Positions 53,718 to 64,000 of a DNA stretch of 64,000 nucleotides are shown piece by piece. The stretch is taken from assembly GCA_963556195.1 (NCBI GenBank), contig OY744547.1:118201-182200 (forward strand), written 5' to 3'. This stretch comes from Sepiola atlantica (lineage: Eukaryota > Mollusca > Cephalopoda > Sepiida > Sepiolidae). The translations under genes and the position numbers were made by a program. Every line of letters starts with the position of its first letter. The stretch's first letter is position 1. The notes beneath the pieces are model-generated. The model had not been told where the DNA came from and ran no database searches. It saw nothing but the letters and a program-made list of their open reading frames with translations.

Positions 53718-55255
53718 TAGCTGCTTCGCATTGACAATGACCTGGTGTGTGGTGGGCTATGTCCATGGTTCTTTTCTGCAGAGTGGACGGGATCACCAAG
53801 CAGTGGTCTCGAAAGATGAGACCATCATGTGCGGATAGTTTGTCCTTGAAACGTATGAGACTGGATATCTGTGGGTCATTCCAGTTTCTGTTTAAAAGTG
53901 CAGTCATCACTTTCTGCAACAGAGGTTCTTCTCCTGTGGCTAGCTTCACTTCTTCAAGAGTGATGGATTTATTTGGGTATGGCATGATGAGCCACATATC
54001 TTAAATATGTCTCAGACGCAGTGTCTCTGTTGGGTTTGTGATGAGGAGATTGGCTGAGATAGTCGGTGGGGTTTTGGTCGTCCTTTCCAAGCTGGTACAC
54101 CCAGCTATACTCATATCATGAGGTGCAGACGCCAGCATTCAATTCTGGACGTGGCTGGCTTTTGACAATTCCGAGACGTGGTGATGGTGAATCTTGACCC
54201 ATATGGCTAGCATCTCTCTCTCAGTCTGTGAGTATCGCTGTTCCACATATGTGAGGGCACAGCTGCATAATACATTATCTTCCCGTCTTGTGTAAGCATT
54301 GCCCCTAATCAAACGGGGATCACGTCTACAAGGATATTTGTCTCCTTGTTCTGGTCAAAATAACTTCAGCTTTTTTAACTGGCTCACTCTCTTTTCTTCT
54401 GTCTCCGACTACTGTATCTTTTCTTGTGAGTTGTCGAAGTGGCTCGGTGATAGTGGCATAATGTGGGATGAACCTAGCCATGTATTGGACCATACCCAGG
54501 AATGAGCGGACTTCCCCAAAATTGGTGAGCGATTTTCAGTTTGTAATTTTCTCTGGGTCTGGTGAACACTCTTGAGTGGTTTAAATCCGCAGTCGGCATG
54601 GGATATTTTACCCTTTAGATGGCTTTGTTTGCTTTTCGCATGTCTATACAGATTTGTACGCCACTCGTTTTTTGAGGAACTATCACCACGGGACTTACCC
54701 AGTAACATCCTCAATCAGGTCCATTTACTTGAGGCGTTTTAGTTCTGACTCAACGTCCTTTCTCACATGGAAAGGTATCCTACAATGTTGCTGGGACCGA
54801 AGTGTAACTTAATAGTGGGTCCAGAAATCTTTCCGTCGAATAGTGAGGGGAATTTGTCAGAGATAGATGCTGTTACATGAAACATGAAATTAAAAGTTAT
54901 CATACCAGTGCCTCGGCAGAGTGGACACTGAGTAGATTTTGTAGTTCGTCCCTGAACAAAGAGTCATGATCTACGACAAAGATTTTCGGGAAATACTTGG
55001 TCAGTGATTTCTTTGCTGTTTCATATGTTTTCAGTATCTTTGATCTATCGCCTTTCTGTATGTCTGTGAAATTGTGGAAAATATCAAAAACTTTGTCTCC
55101 GGCGTAGTGGAGCAAGCTGGTCTTCTGTTTTTTGCCTGTGTCTATGTCCAAAGCAATGAATAGATTCTCAAGCTTGCCCAACCACTTTTGCCAGCGAATC
55201 CCAATTGTATTCTGATCAGCATGGAAAGTTGGGTAGTCCATTAGCGGCTGAAACG
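53310..55255 (-). mobile_element. Ty3/Gypsy LTR retrotransposon relic
   Basis: Minus-strand pieces occur in pol order. A gag-like frame at 55250-54900 has WLGKLENLFIALDID and KTSLLHYAGDKVFDIF. RT remnants lie at 54890-54130. An RNase H/zinc-binding region is at 54000-53700. Integrase follows with KVWFPEIDKLVEETVRNCIP, CQGSN and the core DYVLVAIDDYSRFPEVELLP then FQGQEFKDFA. The RT catalytic box and the protease are missing, frames are broken, and a poly-C run splits the integrase. No LTRs were found. Confidence 0.8.
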
Positions 55256-55271
55256 TTGTGAAAATAACCAA
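54900..55271 (-). pseudogene. Gypsy gag-like fragment
   Basis: A 123-codon open frame. W-x-K-W-L-x-K-L-E-N-L-F and L-L-H-Y-A-G-D-K-V-F-D-I-F fit the gag helical core of Ty3/Gypsy elements common in invertebrates. The frame's first codons come from the adjacent SINE-like repeat, so the true start is lost. The frame stops abruptly where RT sequence begins, showing that the rest of gag, protease and part of RT are deleted. Confidence 0.7.
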
Positions 55272-55330
55272 GATGAGAACAGTAGTCTGAATAATCCGAA
55301 TTAATAATCCTCATCTAAAAAATTCCCAAA
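55262..55330 (+). repeat. SINE-like family S tail
   Basis: ACGTTGTGAAAATAACCAAG, GAGAACAGTAGTCTGAATAA and CCTCATCTAAAAAATTCCCA match the last 70 bp of the copy at 51440-51795. Confidence 0.6.
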
Positions 55331-55955
55331 CATGAGAAAAAAAAACAAAAACTTTCTTATGAGAATGCAGTGAGATTCTATTAGATTATTCACTCAAAAA
55401 TGAGAATATTTAAAATCTAATAAGTCTTTTATCATGGTGGGGGTGGGGGTCATTGTGAAGAGGCACTCAAAATTCATTACAAGAAAAATCAGAACAAAAG
55501 CATTTATGTCAACCAAAAGTTTTATTACAAATTAAAAATTCATACATGTTTAAAAATATTAACCAATTGTTAGCAGCAGTTAATGAATATTCAAACATTT
55601 TCTTTAATAAAAAATGATAGTATTGACAGACTTATCAATATTTAAAAGCATTATTTAAAAATACATTTTTTATACTGTATAAAAAAATAGCTTTTTTATT
55701 TGAATAAAAAGATTCTGGCTTGTGACAGCTTATTAGCGATCCACAGTGCCAACGGAATCAAGGAAGATAATCCTGTCAAATTTAATGTTGCCGCAAATCC
55801 AATGCAGCAGAAAAAAAAATTATGGAATTAATAAAAAATGAAATTTACTTGATGATTATGAGGAGGAAGAGGAGGACAAAATTAATCCTATGTTGATCGT
55901 GAATGCTGGAATCAGGGCCACAATTGTATTTGTCTTCGCCTCATGATACAGATTA
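55330..55955. other. AT-rich interval, no gene seen
   Basis: Contains a G-rich stretch at 55437-55452 and no recognised motif on either strand. Confidence 0.45.
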
Positions 55956-55962
55956 ATAATTT

Positions 55963-56500
55963 TGGATCAAATGGATTTGAGGCACCCTAAAATGAGCAAA
56001 AATCAAAAAGGACACATTTTGCCGTAACTGAGTTTCAACTTTTGGTTTTATCGCTTATAATAAATTAAAGATTTTTATAGCGAAAAAATCTAATATTTAA
56101 AAAAATAATTTTTTTAATACAATCCAATTTTTTTTTAAATAGCTTTTTCAAATTCTGCACAAATTTATTTTTTAATATTTGTTTGTTCTTTTTGTTCATA
56201 CAATGTATTTTTAAATTTATTTTATAAGTCTCCAAAATTTACAAAACAAAACGCTTTGTAAATAAAACTTGTTTTTTTAATTAAAAATGTGCGTGTAGCA
56301 AATCATGCTTAATCCGTTCGAAATTCAAACACTATATATTTTTTTAGGCTATGAGTAACATTGTAAATAAAATATATATATATATATATTTAAATACACC
56401 GTATTGTTTCGTTCATAATTCAACTTGAAGAAAAGAAAAAGTGGAGCTACAGCAAAATGTGTCCTTTTGGAGGTTACCCATTCTAGGGTGCCTCACATTA
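55963..56500. repeat. TIR element, about 540 bp (relative of 35839-36635)
   Basis: GGATCAAATGGATTTGAGGC and AAAAAGGACACATTTTGCCG on the left return in reverse complement at 56450-56500. The internal TTTGTAAATAAAAC motif is also shared with the 36-kb copy. Confidence 0.62.
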
Positions 56501-56509
56501 TTTCTAATG

Positions 56510-58000
56510 GCTGCCAAATAATTTTTAGTAAAGCTTAAAAATGTTAAATTTGGCAGAATTATTTCCCTTGTGTCCCTCAAATCGTCATTTTGTCAAATTT
56601 TCTGGCAGTAAAATCATAATTTTGTAAATAAAAAATATTTTTTAAGTTCTTTTGCTTTTTAAATTTTCATGTTAAAAAAAAAAAAGATTTTCGATTAACA
56701 CACGCTTTAAAAAAAATGATAAAACCCAAATCTTAGATTTTTACATAATCACTCGTTCATGAATACATTTCACTATCTGCATCGTTTTATCTAAATGAAT
56801 AAATGCAGAAGTTCAGCCCCTTTCTCGCACTAACTGTAAAGTCAAAATGCCCTATTTCAAGTTAATTCAACTTTACACAGTAGACACACCATCTTTTCTA
56901 TATACTGCTCATGTATATGCAATATCAGTCGCAAGGTTATCTAATTTGCATGTTGGTTTTGAAAAAGGACATTTTATTAATTAACTATTATTTGTTATTG
57001 TTTTTTTTAATATAAAGTTTCATTTCACAATATTGTTTTATTTCCTGGACACATTTAGCATTTGTGTTCGAATAGGGACCGACTTGCTTTTCAACAAGTT
57101 GCGATCTATTTCTAAATTGCAAGTGAAAAGTTAAATTGATTTTTCTTTTCCTTTCTTTACGGTCACAATTAAAAAAGGATTACATTTGTATCGAAATTAC
57201 TAAAATGTTAATTTCTCTATCTGAATAAATGAGCAAGATTTTGTTTCGTGTTTACAAAGTTATTAATAAAATGCTATTATTTTCAAGTTGCGAACTTTGT
57301 GAAGCGATAGCAAGCCGACAAAATCGGCTCGTATAAAATAAATACAATTTAAAAAGAATCGTTTCGATTTTTTTTTTTTCTTATAAAATATTTTTCAGGA
57401 AAATGGTTTTCGTCTTAGTCATAAAAAAAACTATTTAAAATTCAATTGATTACAATTAACAGGTGATTGTTCCATGAAACATTTCAAACAAGGAAATAAA
57501 TAAAAAGGTTGAATTAAATTTCTTTTGTTTTTTTTTACACCGGTCATTTGATGGAAATAAAATGTTCAACCCTTACAAACTTTCAATTTTGTATTATAGA
57601 ATGTTAAAATAATATTGCAGGTCTGCGATCGCGCCTGGCATCCATAAAGAGCAAGTACAATATTTTACCTTATATTACAACTTGACAAATTCATCAATTG
57701 ATGGACGAGATTAATTAGAAATTATAGAAATAAATAAAAATAGTAATATAGGGTTCAGGTCTAGGAGCAGAAGTACACAAGGGTTTTCATTCATTTCCGG
57801 GCGATGTCAAACATGCTTGCTAGCCTATAATATAAATGTGATCTTTGTCAGAGGGATGCTATTGAAAATAAAACCCTATACTAAGGTCAAACAACTTTGA
57901 GGAAAATTTTTATGAGAAATCCAATGGTATTGTATTTTTGCGGGGGGGGGGGGGGGGGGGGGGGGTTAATATTGTGGGGTCTGCATTTGTGCCAGACATC
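56510..58000. other. AT-rich interval, no gene seen; 24-bp poly-G
   Basis: No coding motif found. A run of 24 G occurs at 57942-57965. GTTCAGGTCTAGGAGCAGAA at 57750 resembles GTTCAGGGCTGGGAGCAGGA at 58292, so part of it is duplicated. Confidence 0.45.
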
Positions 58001-58034
58001 CACAGCAAAAAAACATTTTACTTTATTTTAGAAA

Positions 58035-58270
58035 TCAAAACCAATAAACTGAGTGAACTTATTTGAGGACCGTTTTCCTTTCCAGCCTGATCAATGAACA
58101 CCCTAATAATTAAAGAAGAAATCTGGTTGAGGTAGTGGGCCAATTAATTGGCGAGTGGCTCCAATGCAACACATTACTTTTTTTTTTGATTAAGTTCAGC
58201 GAGATTAGGAATGAGAGAAATTATGTTGTTTTTTTCCCTATTTAAAATGAAACGTTTAAAGAACTTTCAA
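58035..58270. repeat. Duplicated segment, copy A
   Basis: CAATAAACTGAGTGAACTTA ... TGGTTGAGGTAGTGGGCCAA ... AGGAATGAGAGAAATTATGT. The same ordered blocks are at 58985-59250. Confidence 0.75.
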
Positions 58271-58419
58271 AATTAAAAATGCTAATATGAAGTTCAGGGC
58301 TGGGAGCAGGAGTAAACAGGAGTTCAGATCATTCCTCAGCAACACTGGGGTACCTACTAATAGATTTCTAAAAATATCAGGCCATGAAGAAAGTTCTGTT
58401 TTTTTTTTTAAGGTTTAAT

Positions 58420-58625
58420 AAGGCAACATCATCCTGAGCTCCAATCTCTGGTTCCTTCTGGTGAGACATTCACAGCAAGAACTCGTCTTCTACCACAACT
58501 GCAAAAAAACTTTCCTTTTTTATCTTCCATGTGCCTAACAGCAAACAGAATCCATCCATCTCGTTAACCCTTATCCTCGAGTGGCTTTTAGCCTTGATAA
58601 GTAGTGACTCATTAGTTAAGGAAAT
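58420..58625 (+). mobile_element. LINE 3' end with tail
   Basis: GTTCCTTCTGGTGAGACATT and the frame LVRHSQQEL match the LINE at 6630-6660; the tail CCTCGAGTGGCTTTTAGCCT matches 4030-4055. Confidence 0.65.
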
Positions 58626-58701
58626 TATGAATCACCCACCATAGTCTTCAATTAGCAATTGATTTTAATGTTTTACAAAATAATAAAACAATTAAATACA
58701 T

Positions 58702-58785
58702 ATGTTGGATAATGTAAGGGAGGGGGAGCGTGAGGTTAGGGTCAATGTAATTGGATAATGTAAGGGAGGGGGAGCGTGAGTTGTC
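58702..58785. repeat. Short tandem duplication, 47-bp period
   Basis: TTGGATAATGTAAGGGAGGG followed by GGAGCGTGAG occurs at 58705 and again at 58752. The 64-codon open frame over the second copy has no recognised domain. Confidence 0.8.
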
Positions 58786-58984
58786 GAATTATCACTGTGT
58801 TAGGGAGGGTGATGTCATGAGACGGGTGACTTCCGGCTTCTGGTTTGCTCATCCTTTTTTAGGTAAAGTTTTGGTTGGTTTTGAACATGTAAGCCAGCGG
58901 CTTTTGTCTAGGCCGTTAGGGAGGGGGCGACTCCTCCTCCCTTAAAATAAAACCACCATTCACAGAGATTAGTTTTCTGGAGAG

Positions 58985-59250
58985 TCAATAAACTGAGCAA
59001 ACTTATTTATGTTGTTTAGTGATTTAAAAGTTTTCCTTTTCAGCCTGAACAACGAACATCCTTTGAATTAACGATGATGGACTGGGTGACCATCACCATC
59101 GTCACCGGACTAGAATGGAATCCGGTTGAGGCATGGGGCTAATTAATAGGCAAGCGACTCCAATACAACATTTTTTTTAACAAAGTTCATCGAAATTAAG
59201 AATGAGAGAAATGTATTATTTTTTTCTTGATTGAAAATGTAACGTTTAAA
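58985..59250. repeat. Duplicated segment, copy B
   Basis: CAATAAACTGAGCAAACTTA ... CCGGTTGAGGCATGGGGCTA ... AAGAATGAGAGAAATGTATT, in the same order as 58035-58270 and about 950 bp away. Copy B has an extra GATGATGGACTGGGTGACCA piece. Confidence 0.75.
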
Positions 59251-59259
59251 AAAATAAAT

Positions 59260-60660
59260 TTGAAACTGGAGTCCGTAAGTGCAGTTTAAAAAAAAATCCT
59301 AACCCATAACCTTCTCATTAGAGTTTAGGGAGAAAACCTTCTCACTTAGAGTTTAGGGAGAAAACTCACCTCAATTAAATTTTTTTTTGTGCAGCCGATA
59401 TTTAAAACAAAAGAATAACATTTCAAAATTGATTAAAATCGATTTTGCAAACAACGAGAATCTTTTTTACGTTCTTTTGATTTTATAAACATTTCCATTT
59501 CCTGATTTTATAAGTAAAACAATTTTTACAAGAAAATAACAATATATAAAAGATATAACTTTCAATAGTAAAAAAAAAAAAAAACCAAGAGTAAAATTTG
59601 AAATTGATAAAAATTGGATGTAGAAAACCATAAGATATTGTTAAAAAATTTAAATTGAATTGAAGTAATTGCTATTTTTTCTTTCGATTTTATAAACATT
59701 TTGATTCATGATTTTATAATTAAAACAATATTTACAAAAATAAAGTCATTTTTTTTAAAAATAAGTTTCTTCTTTATAAATCAACTCCATCATGAAAAAG
59801 GGGTTCTAATTTTTTTTTGAAGTAGTTAAAATTTAAAAAATTTAAATTAAATTAAAGAAATTGAATTAAAAATAAAATAAAAAATAGAATAAAGATAAAA
59901 TATAATAAAACAAAAAAGTTAAAATAAAACTAATTATTATTGAAAATATAAACTTAATATAGGTAGCATTACAGGTTCATTGTGAATTTCTTAAGACTAC
60001 AACAGCACAAAAAAGTTCACTTTTATAATCCGATAGAGTAGTAATGATATAATCTCGAAGCATCATGGGAAAAAAACAAAAATGTTGGAAAAGAAATTAG
60101 GAATTTTTACTAAAATAATTTTTTGTAAAAAGAAATGGAACCATGAAAAAGATAAACAATTCAACAAGAGAAAGATATGTACTGAGTTTGTTCGGACACG
60201 GCTTTTCAAAGCTTTTTGTCTGCCCTTCTGGGGAGTAGGCAAGAAGGAGTTAATGTAATGCTGTAAAGGATTAAAGCAACATTATTACAGTTTCCTGGGA
60301 AGAGAGGGAGATGGCAGTTACCATCGCAAGCAGAGAAGAGGACGACTCTCACTGAACATCTACTGACGTAGATATCAGAGAGACTTAACACACACCAGCC
60401 GGGATCAAAGAACACTTCACATCATGACCTTTGACTTTTTGGTGAACCGACTCCCCCCACCTCGTATTCTGTTTCAGTTATATTTCTAAAATTGCATAAT
60501 TTATTAAAATATAAGTAACTTTATGATCATTTTCTCATTTTAAAAATTAGAGGATGCCCTAAAATTATGTTCATGAAGTCCCCAATGGTTGAAATAGTGA
60601 AAGTTTCCTGCGCTGCTGCTGTTGTCTAACCCAGTTACAAAGAACATCGTTCTCAAGCCA
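59260..60660. other. AT-rich interval, no gene seen
   Basis: GAGTTTAGGGAGAAAAC is repeated at 59321 and 59349. A GC-richer block at 60190-60470 is unclassified. No splice-bounded coding exon recognised. Confidence 0.45.
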
Positions 60661-60675
60661 TACTGTTATCATGTA

Positions 60676-60892
60676 AAATGAAATCTTTGATACTTTTATG
60701 TAAAAGAAGAGATAAAAATAAAATCTTTGATACTGTTATGTTAAAGAGATAAAAATAAAATCTTTGATACTGTTATCATGTAAAAGAGATAAAAATAAAA
60801 TCTTTGATACTGTTATCATGTAAAAGAGATAAAAATAAAATCTTTGATACTGTTATCATGTAAAAGAAGAGATAAAAATGAAATCTTTGATA
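60676..60892. repeat. Minisatellite of about 40 bp, 6 units
   Basis: AAATCTTTGATA recurs at 60681, 60721, 60758, 60798, 60838 and 60881. The unit continues as CTGTTATCATGTAAAAGAGA and varies from 37 to 43 bp. Confidence 0.92.
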
Positions 60893-60924
60893 AAATTCAC
60901 AATCCTTTCTGCAATCCAACCATG

Positions 60925-61192
60925 GTTTATTGCCATTCAATTATATGTGGGGACACTTTAGTGATAATCTCATCAGTAGGAGGTGTAATCCAGAATGGCT
61001 CATACTCACTGGATCCTAAAATTTTTATCTGTGAGGTTATCCCAGAGATAATGTCTATCAAATTCAAACCAATTCCTGAACTGGCTCGAGCCATTACAAC
61101 AACAATCAGGGCAGCGCCAAGAGAAGAGGAATGTGTCAGAGTTATTGACACGTCATATCCAGATTCGCTCATCATTAAATGGCAATAAAACA
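60925..61192. other. Unclassified block with open frames on both strands
   Basis: About 270 bp, GC-richer than the surroundings, open on both strands. TTATTGCCATTCAATTATA and TCATTAAATGGCAATAA at its ends are roughly inverted, hinting at a small TIR element. I recognise no protein family. Confidence 0.35.
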
Positions 61193-61194
61193 AA

Positions 61195-61336
61195 GCATGT
61201 TGGACATCCATAACTGAAACTTGGTGGGCAAGTCAGGTATAGACTGAAGTTTATTTGTAACAAATATGGTTGGATTGCAGAAAAGATTGTGAATTTTATT
61301 AACAATTTTTCAAGGGGGGGGGGGGAGACACCCTAT
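61195..61336 (+). mobile_element. mariner-like element end (solo 3' terminus)
   Basis: CATGTTGGACATCCATAACT, GAAGTTTATTTGTAACAAAT and GTGAATTTTATTAACAATTT match 11288-11390 in order, ending in a poly-G run before CACCCTATA. Confidence 0.62.
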
Positions 61337-61462
61337 ATTTTATTTAATATTATTGAAGTAGCCACCCAAAGTAGGCGGATTTAAAATATGAGTAGCTTTT
61401 TAGTGGTGGTGTTATTCTAAAGAAGTACCAAAAAATAATCTATAAAAAAAAAAGTTTCTGTA

Positions 61463-61716
61463 TTATTCCGCCGATTCTTGACCTTCTCTGGAAATGCAAC
61501 GATCGAGCGGTAATTTTATTTGAAGAGAGCTCATTTCAGTTTTATCAGACGAATAATTGGAGAAATCAAATGGTGCAACTATGGCATGTGCGAGTCGATC
61601 CCAAGTCCAGTCTGTGACAAGAGTTTTGGTAAAATCACATGGGGTTATTTGTTTTAAGATTTGTGGATAACGGCAATATTCAATAATGGCAGGAATCAGT
61701 TTTTTACTTCGAGAAC
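61463..61716 (-). CDS. TIR-domain protein, MyD88-like, last coding exon (partial gene)
   Basis: A 254-nt exon with a CTTTCAG acceptor and a TAA stop at 61465-61463. It encodes SRSKKLIPAIIEYCRYPQIL then KQITPCDFTK and DWTWDRLAHAIV. The order K-K-L-I-P then P-x-I-L-x-x-I-T-x-C-D-F/Y-T then W-x-W-x-R-L-A-x-A is the C-terminal part (box 3 region) of TIR domains, closest in my reading to MyD88, the adaptor of Toll/interleukin-1 receptor signalling. After the TIR it has a 35-residue tail rich in Ser/Asp, longer than in vertebrate MyD88. Earlier exons must lie beyond base 64000; I saw none between 61717 and 64000. A possible poly(A) signal AATAAA (minus) is at 61344-61339. Another TIR protein (a Toll-like receptor or SARM-like) is possible. 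Confidence 0.7.
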
Positions 61717-61795
61717 CTGAAAGAAAGATAAAAATATCAGAATTAAAATAAAACTCCAAACATGTGACTCATCATTATCATATTCTATTATTTTA

Positions 61796-62060
61796 CATGC
61801 TGTCATATCCACCAGTATAACATATCCATCATCTATAATAATGCCATATACACTAGTATAACATATCTATCTATAATAATGGCATATCCAACAGTATAAC
61901 ATATCTATCTATAATAATGGCATATCCACCAGTATAACATATCTACCTGTAATAATGTCATATCCACGAGTATAACATATCTATCTATAATAATGGCATA
62001 TCCACCAGTATAACATATCCATCATCTATAATAATGGCATATACACTAGTATAACATACC
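61796..62060. repeat. Minisatellite of 38-41 bp, 7 units
   Basis: GTATAACATA recurs at 61815, 61856, 61894, 61932, 61970, 62008 and 62049. The unit holds TATCTATAATAATGGCATAT and CCACCA. It sits in the intron upstream of the TIR exon. Confidence 0.92.
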
Positions 62061-62069
62061 TATCTTCTA

Positions 62070-62690
62070 GTATGTATAAAAGAACATTAACCAGATTTCT
62101 GAAGTAGGACTTAAATAGCATTTAAGCGGACAAATCAAACTTTGATTCAAACTTTGATTGTTATTGTTGTACCATGTTAATGTACTTCACTAAAATCTAT
62201 TAAAAAAATACTTAATCCAAACCATCAGTTTTCTAATGTGTAGAATTTCTTAAATAGTCAGTTTAAAACAAAATCAGCTAAGGGAATTATTCTTATTCTT
62301 TTAGTAAAAGTTATCGTTCCTGACTTGCTTTTCATTTTTTTTTCATTCAAGATTCACTAACTGTTACATTTTCTCATTCTTTTGTTTATAAACAAAAGCA
62401 AGAGTCCATTATTGTTAATTTCTTTTTTCTTGCATCTTGTTTCGTTCTTATTAAATCAGAACTAGATTCATTTTAAGCTTAAATACTGAACATAACAATA
62501 AACGTGTGGTTATAGAACAGAAATATTTACAAGAGAAATTTAAACATAATCGGTCCCGGGCAACGTTAGGTCAGTACAGCTTGCAGTTTATATTGGAATT
62601 TATTTCCAATAGTATAAAAAGTGCAGTGGACTGTAGGGTAGGTTCACACCAGATGCAAAAAATGTCTAGGACTAGCACACTCAATTGAGG
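62070..62690. other. Intron of TIR gene, no feature seen
   Basis: AT-rich until 62540, then less AT-rich as it nears the 43-bp array. No exon with splice sites recognised on the minus strand. Confidence 0.4.
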
Positions 62691-63808
62691 GCCGCCCTTA
62701 CACAGAAGTTGCTACTTAGGAGATATGGCGAGTGCCGCCCTTACACAGAAGTTGCTACTTAGGAGATATGGCGAGTGCCGCCCTTACACAGAAGTTGCTA
62801 CTTAGGAGATATGGCGAGTGCCGCCCTTACACAGAAGTTGCTACTTAGGAGATATGGCGAGTGCCGCCCTTACACAGAAGTTGCTACTTAGGAGATATGG
62901 CGAGTGCCGCCCTTACACAGAAGTTGCTACTTAGGAGATATGGCGAGTGCCGCCCTTACACAGAAGTTGCTACTTAGGAGATATGGCGAGTGCCGCCCTT
63001 ACACAGAAGTTGCTACTTAGGAGATATGGCGAGTGCCGCCCTTACACAGAAGTTGCTACTTAGGAGATATGGCGAGTGCCGCCCTTACACAGAAGTTGCT
63101 ACTTAGGAGATATGGCGAGTGCCGCCCTTACACAGAAGTTGCTACTTAGGAGATATGGCGAGTGCCGCCCTTACACAGAAGTTGCTACTTAGGAGATATG
63201 GCGAGTGCCGCCCTTACACAGAAGTTGCTACTTAGGAGATATGGCGAGTGCCGCCCTTACACAGAAGTTGCTACTTAGGAGATATGGCGAGTGCCGCCCT
63301 TACACAGAAGTTGCTACTTAGGAGATATGGCGAGTGCCGCCCTTACACAGAAGTTGCTACTTAGGAGATATGGCGAGTGCCGCCCTTACACAGAAGTTGC
63401 TACTTAGGAGATATGGCGAGTGCCGCCCTTACACAGAAGTTGCTACTTAGGAGATATGGCGAGTGCCGCCCTTACACAGAAGTTGCTACTTAGGAGATAT
63501 GGCGAGTGCAGCCCTTACACAGAAGTTGCTACTTAGGAGATATGGCGAGTGCCGCCCTTACACAGAAGTTGCTACTTAGGAGATATGGCGAGTGCCGCCC
63601 TTACACAGAAGTTGCTACTTAGGAGATATGGCGAGTGCCGCCCTTACACAGAAGTTGCTACTTAGGAGATATGGCGAGTGCCGCCCTTACACAGAAGTTG
63701 CTACTTAGGAGATATGCCGAGTGCCGCCCTTACACAGAAGTTGCTACTTAGGAGATATGCCGAGTGCCACCCTTACACAGAAGTTGCTACTTAGGAGATA
63801 TGCCGAGT
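62691..63808. repeat. 43-bp minisatellite, 26 units
   Basis: Twenty-six head-to-tail copies (1118 bp) of a unit with GCCGCCCTTACACAGAAGTT and GCTACTTAGGAGATATGGCG. Units are nearly identical. Changes cluster at the right end (GATATGCCGAG in the last three, GCCACCC in one), plus one GCAGCCC unit near 63509. In one frame the unit reads RSCYLGDMASA, which runs at the right end straight into the LINE frame AGGGCEL. Confidence 0.97.
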
Positions 63809-64000
63809 GCCGGAGGTGGTTGCGAACTTAGTTCTACCATCAGAGTCAATACAGCTTGGGGAAAGTTCACAGAACTTTTCCCAATCCTAATATCCCAATT
63901 ATTACCAGGGGTAAAGGTGTTGATAGCTATGTAAAAAGCGTGATGTTGTATGGCAGTTTATCCCCACTATCGTGATCACTGGAGACTAAGCATAAGGACA
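63809..64000 (+). mobile_element. LINE fragment continuing from the 43-bp array
   Basis: Reads AGGGCELSSTIRVNTAWGKF, TELFPILISQL then a frameshift to VKSVMLYGS. It matches GGGCEHAITARC.VAWGRFRKL...SAILHGSE of the LINE at 44465-45840. Runs off the window. Confidence 0.78.

Noticed and set aside
58751..58945. 64-codon plus-strand open frame
   Set aside because: It starts inside a 47-bp tandem duplication and has no recognisable domain or splice context.
62691..63808. Regular array resembling a CRISPR
   Set aside because: Units are contiguous with no spacers, the genome is eukaryotic, and the unit derives from a LINE.

Overview
The window looks like a piece of an AT-rich, intron-rich animal genome packed with repeats. 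I infer a lophotrochozoan, probably a cephalopod mollusc. The clues are eukaryotic splice signals, many decayed non-LTR retrotransposons, a Penelope-like element, tRNA-derived SINE-like repeats, foldback elements, long (TA)n tracts and poly-G/C runs. The species call is an inference and was not tested.

The main gene is on the minus strand and fills the first 44 kb. Twenty-three coding exons (43326 down to 35) join in one open frame across every junction, giving a predicted protein of 896 residues. It has five RRM-type modules and one C-terminal extended Tudor domain. All five RRMs use the same three-exon layout with the same intron phases. The block RRM2-linker-RRM3 is duplicated as RRM4-linker-RRM5, and similarity reaches into the intron flanks. 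RRM1, 2 and 4 keep aromatic residues in RNP1; RRM3 and RRM5 have lost them. The Tudor core keeps an FFLDYGN motif, so a methylarginine-reading, RNA-binding role in a germline-type RNP is plausible but inferred. A probable non-coding first exon ends at 44182.

A second gene enters from the right: its last coding exon (61716-61463, minus) encodes the C-terminal part of a MyD88-like TIR domain.

The introns and the 44-61 kb interval are mostly mobile-element debris. There are over twenty LINE fragments from several groups (with RT, endonuclease and cysteine-rich pieces), a Penelope-like GIY-YIG ORF between large inverted arms (8.4-10.55 kb), and a mariner-like transposase remnant (10.6-11.4 kb). 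There is also a Ty3/Gypsy relic with gag, RT and integrase pieces (53.3-55.25 kb), a Mutator-like foldback with a 10-bp target duplication (52.4-53.0 kb), and several other foldback elements. Two minisatellites, a 36-bp array at 24.2 kb and a 26-copy 43-bp array at 62.7-63.8 kb, appear to be expanded pieces of LINE coding sequence.

No rRNA gene, CRISPR array or convincing functional tRNA gene is visible.
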